Assembly: GCA_037349315.1 (NCBI GenBank)
Contig: JBAIAC010000024.1
Span: 34,149,501 to 34,213,500 of the forward strand
Direction of reading: 5' to 3'
Source: Chelydra serpentina
Taxonomy: Eukaryota > Chordata > Testudines > Chelydridae
DNA: 64,000 nucleotides
The notes beneath the pieces were generated by a model. It searched no databases, was not told the DNA's origin, and saw only the letters and a list, made by a program, of their open reading frames with translations. Of the stretch, positions 48,501 through 60,500 are shown piece after piece. The position numbers and the translations under genes were made by a program. Each line of letters starts with the position of its first letter. The first letter of the stretch is position 1.

Positions 48501-51500
48501 CCCAGGTCTTTGGGTTTACTTTTTTTATTCCAATTAGACATAAGAAAAGAAATTTCTATTTTTTAATTAAAACAATGCACATTATTACCATCTAATTATG
48601 TCTGACATGTTCAGGGTGTCAGAAGCTAATGCCTGTAATTACAACGCTAATGCTGCCCTAAGCAGAATACTCAATAAATATTCATATTTTTAAAAAGCCA
48701 CTTCGAATTATTTAGAATATTGAACAGTTATATTTTCTTTGCCTTTTTGAAGTTGCATTTTATATTTACATTGTGAAAAAAGATGAGAACAAGATGTCCT
48801 CTGGGATCTGACATAGAATATATTGCAAATTGTCTGTAAAGTATTTGTTAGTATTGCTGAGGAATTATTGTAGGGGTTATTAGGCCTTTAGAGTTATTGT
48901 TTTCTTTTGGGGAGGGGGTGGTTATGTTCTGAAAGAATATGTTAATCCTAGAAGTGAAAAGCACAATGGAGTCCTGCTCTTTGTTTGGTTCCTAAGCACC
49001 ACCATTAAAAGTGGATGTTTTCTGGATTTTGTAATTAGCAATAATAAAACTGCATTTAGCATATGCAGAATGCAGATCTCTTTGAAAATGATCTGTATCC
49101 ACATTAACTCATTATACTACATCACTATATAAAATTACATATTTAATAACAGCTGAATCTCACTATATAAATGCAGTTATATAGCTGGGAAACAGTCAGA
49201 TAGGAAATACGGATTTGTGGGTAACATACTGCCCTAAAACTCACGAAATCTGGGTTCCACTCCTGTGTGACCTGGAGCAAATCACATAATCTCTTTGTGC
49301 CTCAGCTCCCCATCTGTAAGAAGTAAGATAATTATTCCTTTGCCTGCCTTGTCGATTTAGCTCTTGGAGGCCAGGACTGTCTCTTAATTATGTGGTTTGT
49401 ACAATGGGGCCCTGATCTCGGTTGATGCCCTTAGGTACTACTGTAATGCAAATAATAATAACGATTTTGATGTCAGATTTTACAATTGCCTAAACCATGC
49501 TGTGTGGTGTCAGTGAAATCACAGTGTGTGTGGGCCTAGGTGTTGGTATTTAGCCACAATAGATGGGTGCAGAGCTGCACTGGCCCAGTAGGTAGGATTG
49601 TGCTATTATCCCTCTCTGAGTTTTCCAGTGGTCGGGGACAATATGTACCCTGTACCATTCCATTGAATGGCCCTCTCCCAACTTGCTGCTTCAGCACACC
49701 TGAACAGCTCTGAGTGAGGAACATCAGGGGAGGATAGGGGGATACACCACTATAAGTAAGCTTCCTTCCTCTCGCCCCATTTAGAGTTATTTGTGCACCC
49801 AGAAGCAGTCTCAATAATCCCCTGAGCACAGGGACTGTGACTGTCCCTTCAAGCTCCTGGGGGAGAAAATAAGGGGAAAGTTCCTTGTTCCTTGCATATC
49901 CATGCAATCATACTGAGTTACTACACATGCAGGACTGCCACTGAAATCAATGGGAGTTCTCTGGAGGGCCCAGTGTGAGATGAGAATGAAACAATTCATT
50001 TAACTAAAAAACTTTGTTACTTCCAATGACGGCAGAAATCACAAAATTCAAATTGGATGCATTTACTATTTATTTAAGTTAATCTAATGGATTTCTTGTG
50101 TTATTTTCAAGACACTCTTGGGAATGCCACTCTTTGCTTTATTCAGGATGTCAATTCACATTCCTTTCCTATACAATCACAATCAGCCTACAAAATGAAA
50201 TTACAACACAATCAACCTGACCAATGAGAACAAGGCATGCAAAGTTATTCCTTACACTACCTTCAGCGCACTTTTCATAGCAATACTTTTGAAGACAAGC
50301 TAAACTCTGCAGCACTTTGTACAGTGTGGCACTTCAAAGCAAGCTGTTATTTTCAAAAACCAAGCCCCATTATAAAGCCTGTTTCAGTGGAGTCCAGCTA
50401 ACAGCCTCTTTTACCGCACACCTAAAATTAGAGTTTCTTTTTAAAAAGCCTGCACTAAAAAAAGCAAACATTTTAAAGCTTGGAAATGGCCAATTAATGG
50501 ATCCAGCCAGTTTCCCACTGCCCTTTACAAACATTATCATTCATTATCTTGTCACCTGACATACCTTGAACACCCAGTCTTAACTCTGTTTTACTCTAGA
50601 ATGGAAATAAGCAGAATGTATCATCTTGATTTTATCTGTTTTTATGAAATATGCAATGAAGACTTCAAAAGCAGCATAATCCAGTGGTATATTAAATTCT
50701 GAAGGAAAACTGTACATTTCCTCAGTGTGATGTGTTGGCATAGAAGAATATTTTCTGCAAGGGAAATAGAATAATTCATGTTGGTGCTGTGAAATATCTT
50801 CACTGTATGGTGCTGTAGGTATATGCAAGTCTATGCGGACCTTGCAAGTTTGTATTTTTAGCTATATTAAGACGTGGAGAAAAAGCAAACGTAACAGCCA
50901 TCTTCAAAATAAGAAGGAAGAGTAATGCTAGCAATTACCATTCCATTAGTCATATTTACCTTCACTGCAGCAGGGAACTGCAAATATCATCTCCCTGTGT
51001 CAGCCAGGTTCATTGCATCCCAGGGGGTTTCAGCCCAAGGGAGGACAGGCAGTGTGCTTCTACTGTGGCCCTCCTCAGTGGGTGATGCTGGGTAAATGCA
51101 GATTTAAGTTCTATTGAACACTCAGTGACAACCTCCTCAATGAAAACTGACAAGCAAGGGGATGCAGTGAATCATCATATGCTGCTGCCCCCCAGCCAAG
51201 CTACCTCCCGCACCCACCCCTGGTCACTTTGTGGACTGTACTGGCCCTTGCATGCACCCTCATAGAAGGGTGCTTTTGCCTGCTTGCCATTGCCACAGCT
51301 TCCCTGTGTCTGCCAAAGAGGGCCCCCTCTCTGATAGAATCGGTGCTTTCAGAAGCTCATGGAGAGCCTGCGTGAAGTTTCCCCCTTAAGTCTAACTTTT
51401 CTCCCTAATGAATTAATAGAACTAATCTCTAAAGGATAAAATCACTGAACATCTAGATAAAGGAACCATGACCCATAATCATCAGTGTTTTCTACAGGAG

Positions 51501-54500
51501 TAAATTCTGCCAGGCAAAGTTAATTGCTTTTTTTAATAGAAAAAAAGCCTTCACCCATAATGAATAGGTGAAGGCAATTCACTTTATCTCTCTCTATATA
51601 TATATAAAAGAAAAGCATTGGATACAATTTCTCATTAAAGCTTCCTTAGAAATTGAACTCAAATTGGCTGGGGTATGTACACTGTCATGTGGTTTGAAAA
51701 CTGGTTGAAGGACCCTAAGCAAAAGGCAATGATAAACAGCAAAGCATTGAGTAGGATAAAAGGTGGCTGTTGGTGTACTTCTGAAGCAAGTGTTAAGTCC
51801 GGTCTGATTGAACAGCTTATCAAACGTATGTGAAAGAACAAGGGTGTTTGAAACTTTTGATGAATAAGTCATTCAGGCAGGAAACAGAAACAATACTATG
51901 TGATTTAGCTGAACAATTATTCACTATAAATAGCAAATAGTCAGACTTCATTAACAACCTATATGTTGGCATATATTTGTGTAACCTTTTTGTCAAAATA
52001 AATAGGAAATGAGGCCCCAATCCTGTAACAAGTTGACCACTGCATCTGTATGTAGTAATCCTTGGGGCTCTACACATGTGAAGAGGTCATCCTGAATTCA
52101 CTATGTTGCAGGATTGGAGGCTACTTTTGAAAAAATCAAAGTCTGTTCATGAATGTCTCACAGATGAAAAGGCTAAATTGTTTGAGAAATAAGATTGCAA
52201 CAAATAGTTTGACCAGCTTAATTGACTATAGCAGTGGTGGGCAACCTGTGGCCCACGGGCCGCACGTGGCCCATCAGGGTAATCCGCTGGCGGGCTGCAA
52301 GACAGTTTGTTTACAGTGACCGTCCCCAGGCACGGCCGCCCGCAGCTCCCAGTGGCCGCGGTTCACCGTTCCCGGCCAATGGGAGCTGCGGGAAACGGCA
52401 TGGGTTGCAGTTTGCTGCTTTTGCAAAAATATTATAGGGTTGTTTGGGTTTTTAGGTTTATTATTACAAAGAAATAACAATGAATTGTTTTTCCTTCCTT
52501 CCTTCCCAGTTGCCCATACTGGCATCTTCTGTTATTAGTCTCTATTTTCTTGAACTTACTGATGTCTTCAAGCCAGTTCACTCTGGATTCAGCTGCTATG
52601 ACAGGAGTCTGAGTATGCCATACATTGAACCTACACAAGAGGCTGTTCCTTTCCTGATGTTGCTTAGTTTGACTTTTGCTGGACCTGCAATCACGGTAAG
52701 TTATGGGAATGTTCACCTGCCTCCCCTAAAAAAAGATTTAGGAGCAGATCTTCAGTTGGTGTAAATCAACATGGCTTCATTGACCTCAATGAATTACATG
52801 AGCTGATGATCCAATTGTTAGGTTTTAACCTGCAATTTTTATCCTTCTATAACAAGTGTTAATAGGGTCCAAACTTTACAAGAGAAAGAGTGTGGATTTT
52901 TTAAAATCTCTTATTGACTTTTAATAGGTTTTAGGGTTCCCAAGTCACTTGGGCAATTTTGAAAATTTTACCCATTAATCCTAAGTAGTACAGTTATGAA
53001 TTAAGAATAAAACATTTACCATATTGAAATTAACAATGGAATTTCTCTCTCTCTCTCTCACTCTCACTCTCACTCACTCACACACACACACAAATGAAAT
53101 GTTAAGGTATCTTAAAAGGCTGAGAGTAAATAAGAAAGTTTCCTTCTTAACTGTTTATATTGAGATGCCAATCGGAAATGCATAGTCAGACAAAGGCAAT
53201 AATGGAAGACACTCTTAAATGCAAATTAATTTTGTTCTCTCCTTTTCACTCAGACTTTAAATACCTTTTCATGTGTGCTAACACTTTTGTCAAGTAAATG
53301 TTTCTGTGGTTACAAAGCCAGAGCCAAATTCTGCTCTGAGGGCATGTCTTCACTGGCAATGTTAAAGCGCTGTGCTTTAACGTGGCTTCTGTAGCCGCGG
53401 CATAGCGCTGGGAGAGAGCGCTCCCAGCGTTCTTTAAAAACCCCACCCCCATGAGAGGAATAGCTACCAGCGCTGGGAGTGCAGCTGGTGCACTGTCTAC
53501 ACTGGCGCTTTATAGTGCTGAAACTTGCTGCGCTCAGGGGGGTGTTTTTTCACACCCCTGAGCAAGAAAGTTGCAGCATTGTAAAGTGCCAGTGTAGACA
53601 ATCTGTCAAGCAAGCTGCAATTCCAATGAACACTCACTGTAGTTGCCTGGGTGTAAAGACAACAAAATGGAGCCAGTACATTTATGTGGAGGCTGGGAAT
53701 AGCAGAAAGTTTCTACACAATGTGGAAAAAACCCTGTCTTAAAATGACTGCTAGTAGCACACTAGTAAATTATGGCTGAGATTCACCCCTCCCTGAGCAA
53801 CTGGGCTTTGTGCAGAGAACAAAGACGGGTGGGAGGGACAGAATTCACCTTTTACAGCCTGGGACGAAAAGTAGGCTGTGTATGGCTGTTCATTCAGTGC
53901 ATTTCCCAGCCTCCTCCACAGTGGTTTTTGACTATTCATTTACATAAATTGAGATCCCACTGACTACCCATTGGCCAATTAGACAACTCCTTAACACTGG
54001 TCTAATTAAAACTAGCATAAAGATAATTCCATCTGTAGCCCACAGGAGAGACTGTGGAGTTCCACCCATGCCCTCTTTGTTATGGGCATAACGTTACAGG
54101 GTGTGCATGGATCTTCTGTCCCTTTGTGAACATCACCCTATATAAATCGCTGTTCTGTATATTATGCTGAATTAAATAGTGTTTGTACAGGACCTTTCAT
54201 ACTCTTGTTAATGAGCGAGATCACTAATGCAGGATTTTTTTGGCAAATGGAGATGCCAGGTTACACTCAGCAATGGCTCACGTGCAGTTTTAGATACAAG
54301 AGCCAGGTTTCTTCAGTGAGTGAATATTGATCATGACACTGTGGTTATTTATTATTCTTTCCAAAGCTGCCCTGGAGTATCTAACCTGTAAGCTATAGGA
54401 TGGGCAAGAAGGAAACTAATTCAATGGCTCATCCAAAGGGAGAACAAATTTTTAACAGAACCTTCCCAGTACAGCACTTAAATATCAGTGTATGAGCAAT

Positions 54501-57500
54501 TCAACCACTTTTATATAGTAAATGAAATAAAATGATCTTTACTAGTATAATAACCCTGCTGGAATTACAATGTGAAGCTAAAATGAAATGTAAAAACTTT
54601 ATTTTTATGTACATTTAGAGTGCTGTCTACACTGCTTTACTGGGGCACTCATTTGCTCATTTAACTGTGCTCTTAGATACCACAATGCTATAGCTACCTC
54701 TAGTACACAAGGACAGGCAGGCCAACAAATTCATCCCTGTTCCTAACTCCATTGAGTTTAACCAGGGATTAATTCATTCCTTTGTGCTATATCAGACAGT
54801 ACAAAATTGTGTAAACTCTAAAATGAGACTCTGCATATACAGAAATGCAGAGAAGGGGTGAAATCCTGCCCCCATTGAAGTCAATGCCCAAACTCCCATG
54901 GAATTCAGTGGAGCCAGGATTTCACCCTATGAGTTTTTAAATAGAGGTATGGCACTCTGGTAAACATCTGTGTCACTACTTCCATTCAGGTATCCCACCT
55001 TTTTGAATGTGCAACGCAATGAATGACAAAATTCCTTGAAAGTGACCTATGGGCCCTGTATATACACTGGAAGAACTTTGCTAAGTACAACCATGTTCAT
55101 AAACTGGTAGGAAGCTTGCCTGCATTCTTTATCATGCTTGAACAGCTGCTCCTCTCTTGCCCATAGTCCCTTCCATCTCACCGAGGAATTCTTCCTCAGA
55201 ATCATTCGTGTTGGTGTGCACCTAATTTCAGTATTGCCAGCCCAAGCATTTCAAAATCATGAGTGGACTCCAAAAAGTCATGTGATTGACTTAAAAATCA
55301 TGAGGGTTTTTTTTAATTGGTTTCTTTTTATAGGTCTCATGTAAATAATATGGTTTCAGCAGCAGGGGCTTTAAGAAAAATATGAACTATCATGACACTT
55401 GTGATTAAAAACAAGAGATTGGCAATGTTGCTGTTTATGTGGCCATCTTGGGCTTATTCACTGCTGCCTAAACTGGATCCAAAAGGCTTGCCCTTGGAGA
55501 ACAGATTGGCTGGGTAACTATGTTTTTTTAAAATTCTGTCAGAATGGATTTTCACACTGGTATCTACAGGGAACAACTGCAGGAGTCATACTGAAGTCAG
55601 CGTAAGTGCACTGAACTTTATTGATTTCAGTGGATTTACACCAAAGCTGACTATTAACAGACACTTTCAATGGAGATAATAATCTCTGTTCTGGGATCAC
55701 TTCTAGCCTGAATGGAAGAACCATGGTATATTAGGAGTTTTTCATGTCTTTTTTGACACTGGATCCATAGGACTTATTTAGTCATGCCTCTGGGCCAGGG
55801 ACTGAGCTAGATGATCTACTGACATCCCTTCCAGTCCCACGTTTCTATGATTCTATGTACCAGTTAACTGGAATGCTCTAAGATTGCAAAACAGTTCCTA
55901 TTTTAACCCCTTGTTTTTATATGCTCATAATTTACTCAGCCAGCCGTTGGATGGAAATTTCCAATGCTTTGTATTTGCCTGAAGTTTATGTTTTCTAAGG
56001 GCTCATTTATACAAACACTAGATCACAATAACTGGGGGTGTAATCTACCCTGCACTACCCTGCCACCCACTAAGTGTTTGTGTGGACCCAGCTGTCAAAC
56101 GCTAAAAAATTCTGTAATGCACTTTGGTCTATCCCACTTTGAAACAGGAATAGATCAAAGGGAACTAGGAAATTTTTGTTGCATAGCAAAAAAAAGGGCC
56201 ATATGGACACTTAGTGTGTGGCAGGCTAGTTCAGCTTAGATTCACATCCAAGCTTGCTGCGAACTATGTGTTTGTGTAAACAAAACCTAAGTCTGAGCAA
56301 AATCCCTTGAACTAGGCTTCAGTTCAGTGAGAATGCAAAAAAAAAAAAAAAAAAAAGGTCCTTTCCCATTTTAAACAATTCTAATCACAATATTGTTTTA
56401 GTCAGGGCTAAATGCGAAAAAGGCTGAAAATTAAAACCTACTTTGAAAATAATCCTCACTGATGACTAGTGGTTTTAAAAGAGATGGTTTTGATTTGCCA
56501 GTTATGATTTGCCAGAATCTGTGTCATTCCATTTAAACCAAATTAGTTTTTGCTCACTATTAGTTCCATTAAACAGTAACAATTTTTAACTAGACTTATT
56601 TGCAGCCCTAAGTTTCCTCCTAAAATGACTGTACTTGGTGTAGGTATATGTATACACACACACACACACAGAGGATTTTTTTCCAGTAACTCCCAATGAC
56701 AAGACGACTCTGAAACATATGTATTAAACTCCCAGCATTTGCCCGAGTTACAGCCTGACCCCCATTCACTTCAATGGGGTTTGAATCAGGCCTCTAATAT
56801 TTTTTCCTCTTATAAGGAAAATAAAAGCATTATAAAGCATACAAAATTCATATGGTGTGGTTGTTTTAGCCATGTCAGTGTATGTTAGACAGCTGAAGAC
56901 TGTTTGCTCCCTTTGTGTAACCTATCTGCTTTGACACAGAGTAACTGAATGTTAGACCATATAGTTTATCAGATAGTTTGCAAGTTTGATTGACAGTACC
57001 AAACAGAAAGAATGGAGGCCTTGCACCCTGCAGCAGCTTTACATTGTCCCCTTCTCAGTCAACACAACCACCGAGTTGGGTAAAATAAAATAAAAAGTCC
57101 CAGAAATATTTAGTAAAATGGTACAACTTTTGGCTTTGTCATGGGCCAAGCTTTTGTCCTGTAAATTACCTAAGAAGGAGAGCAAATTCACAATCTGCTG
57201 AATCTGCCAGCCCTAATCTCTAACATGATTAATCCAGTTCTCGGGAAAGACACCAACATGATCAGATTAATCTACTACCCTATGTTGTCCACTTTGTTTC
57301 CCTGATTTCCCTTCTATAACACAAGATGGTCTATCTTTCCAGGATTTTTCCCCATGCCAAATATCCCTTGATGCTTGCCAAAAGCTATGTAAGATTCTGT
57401 AACATTTTAATGTAAAATCCCACTGCTTGCTCCTGGACAAAGTTTTAGCATTATAATGGTGCAGGGGTGGGCAACCTTTCAGAAGTGGTGTGCCGAGTCT

Positions 57501-60500
57501 TCATTTATTCACTCTAATTTAAGGTTTCGCATGCCAGTAATACATCTTAATGTTTTTAGAAGGTCTCTTTCTATAAGTCTTTAATATATAACTAAACTAT
57601 TGTTGTATGTAAAGTAAATACGGTTTTTAAAATGTTTAAGAAGCTTAACTTAAAATTAAATTAAAATGCAAAGCCCCCCAGACCGGTGGCCAGGACCCAG
57701 GTAGTGTGAGTGCCACTGAAAATCAGCTCACGTGCCGCCTTTGGCACCCGTGCCATAGGTTGCCTACCCCTTCCGATACTGAGATGGATAATAATGTTAT
57801 AGACTCTTTGAGAAATGAACTCTTAGCTAATAAAACACTCTACATCTCCTCTATCATTGACTTTCCCATATACTGATGCAATCTTCACTGCATTTATTTT
57901 GCTCTAGGGGAAGAAAGAAAACTCAATTAAGACCAAATATGTGGTCAGCAGGGGGTTGATTGTCCAGAAATTGCTGTCCCATTTCATTTCCTCTCCCCCA
58001 TGTGCAGGGGGTTTCACTGAGATAGTACAATGCATCAGCACTTGTCTAATGGTTCCATCAGGTCCTACATAGTTTAAGTCTTTGTGTTTTTTTTAAAGTT
58101 TCTAGCATTCAGCTACATTGCAAATCTTTTGAATCACACCTTACACAGTGCTGTTTTATTGAATCTGCAGACAAACAATCTAAATCTGTTCTGAGGTCTG
58201 AACTTCCCCTTCACATCAGTGCAGTGTTAACTCTAAAGTGTAACAACAATATACGTGCCAACATTAGAGCCGGACAAAATTTTTCTGCCAAACTTTTTTG
58301 GTGAAAAATGCAGATTCATTGGTGTTAAACATGTTGCAGATATGTGTCTGTTCAACCAAATTGTTTATGTAAAAAAACATAGAAAAAGAGTCTAAATATT
58401 TTGTTTCAACATTTTCAAAAGGAAATATTTCAGTTTTCAATTTGAAATTATTTTAGTTTTGAAATGTTTTCAATTTCATTTAAAAATATATAAAAATGTT
58501 TAAAATACTTTGAAAGTCAAATAAAACATTTAGTTTCAGGTTGAACAAAACGTTTCATTTGACCCTGCCCCACCCCCATTTTTTTTTAAAACTTTTCAAT
58601 TCTCCAAAAGTTTTGACCCAAAATGATTTTTTTAAAATGATTTTTCAAAATTGCCAGCAAATCAAAAAACCAGTTACTCACACAGCTCTGGTCAGCATTG
58701 CTGACAACTATTTCACTGCTGAAAATTTTAGCAGAAACATCAAATAAATCTGTGTGTGGAATTTAGGAACCATGCCATGACTTCCATAGAGCAACATCAC
58801 ACTTTCCTCCTTGTAACAGGGTGACTTGCCCTGGGCAAGCCCCCAACCCTGATTACAGAATGAGCCCCACTTGAGGGGAATCAGGGATTTTCCTATAAGG
58901 AGCCATAGTAAGGGAGAAGCTCAGGAAGCCCTAGTGAGATTGCAATCCGTGAGAGGCTCCTTCAGGGAAGACCCTGAGACTACGGGAATTGGTACAGCTA
59001 GGAAGGGCTGGGAGTAGCCTGCCAACGCAGGAAGGACTCTGCCCAGACCAGGGGAGTTTGGCTGTACCTGGCTGGAGGGAAGACTTTTGTATATAGTTTT
59101 GAACTTTCATAAATCAGCCCCTAAGGAAGGCTGTTGTGATTGGATTGGAAACCCTATGTGGATTTTATTTGGGGATCCAAGAAGGGAAACTGAGATGAGG
59201 GGTTGCATACAGGCAGGGCTGCCCCGAGGCCATCAGGATGGCATGAGGCAGCCTCTCATCTGCACTACTTTCTCCTTCCTAGCTCCACTCTAACCCCTCA
59301 GTAGGCTTGCCATCTCTCTCACTCTGTTAATTTATATGGCCATAACTGCAGTCTCTGCAGTAGATCTGGTTAAAAACCAAGCCCATTATACAATTAGGGA
59401 AGAACAAGCTGTCATGGAATTTTAGGTTGCCAAGGATTGCTAGGCAGGCAGCCAAAGGCTGAGTGCTACATCCACCCCAGAAATGCAATGGGAGTGCCAT
59501 GGCTTGTCACCATTTATGATGCAGCATTTTTTAATTGAGGCCCCAAGCAGGGCCAGCATTCCATGCACTAGGCACTACACACACACACAATCAATGAAAA
59601 GATGGTCCCTGCCCCAAAGAGCTTATGTCATTTATATTTAATGTCAGTGCCATCGTCTCGCCTGTCCTCACTCAGGGGAAATTGCATTTGTGAATGTTTA
59701 CATATTGATGTAAATCCTTTAAAGACAAGTACACATCTGTGAATGATGATATTTGTTCTATTATAATTATATTTCAGCCCTTACAATCCGGTCAGTAACT
59801 GCTGCCTATGCCATGAATACCTCCTTTGTCATTGCAGATAATGGTAGGAGAAGGAATTCTCTACTGTTGCCTGTCTAAAAGAAGAAATGGGATTGGAGCC
59901 GAGGCCAATATTAATGCGGGAGGCTGCAACTTCAACTCTTTCCTTAGAAGAGCTGTCAGATTCGTTGGTGGGTTTTGGGTGTTAGTTACCAAAAAATGCC
60001 TTTTGTGACGTATTTTTTATTTTAATTACACAGGTTTTTTCATTCTTTAAAATAGCCTTTTAGGACAGTAAACAGCAGTTATTGGCACAGCTCTCATCCT
60101 GCCAAAAAAAAAAAAAAAGTGCAAGAGAAGCTGTCGAATGGTATTGCAAAGTAAAAACACACATTCAATAACGTAACACTTCTGTTGTTCATTTTTCACT
60201 TTCATCTATTGCATTATCATCATGTTGCTAAATCAATAATTTGGCTTATCATTATCCCACCCTTAATTTATTCCCTGAATCTGATCTTTCATTTATATGT
60301 CTTATTTAATCATCTCATGATAAAGCAGTAACTACAGCCTTCTTCCAGTTCTCCAATGCAAAAAACTACTTTAAACACTACAAGTTGATCAGGGAAATGA
60401 ATCTAAAAACCATTCAAAGCAGGAAAAAATGCACCATAAAGCATACATTTACTTTAACTATATATAGTCTGTCTCAGGAATTTGGCATTTAAGATAGTGT

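Larger units (their letters stand above)
33582..52509 (+). other. PLPPR4 intron 1, 18.9 kb
   Basis: Begins GTGAGT and ends with the pyrimidine run and acceptor TTCCTTCCTTCCCAG. It contains most of the repeats listed between 34.7 and 52.4 kb, including the young CR1. Stretches without a listed repeat (for example 33582-34734, 39406-41715, 43743-45379, 45419-46430, 47936-49204, 49461-50869 and 51541-52231) show no exon that I can recognise. Confidence 0.9.
52696..59837 (+). other. PLPPR4 intron 2, 7.1 kb
   Basis: Bounded by GTAAGT and CATTGCAG. Holds a TC/AC microsatellite, a Harbinger-like fragment, a CR1 end, a hAT element and an AT-rich repeat, listed separately. Other stretches (52696-53044, 53604-54854, 54928-55756, 55859-57461, 57773-58259 and 58691-59837) show nothing I can name, apart from an A17 run near 56341 and a (CA)n run near 56654. 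Confidence 0.9.
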
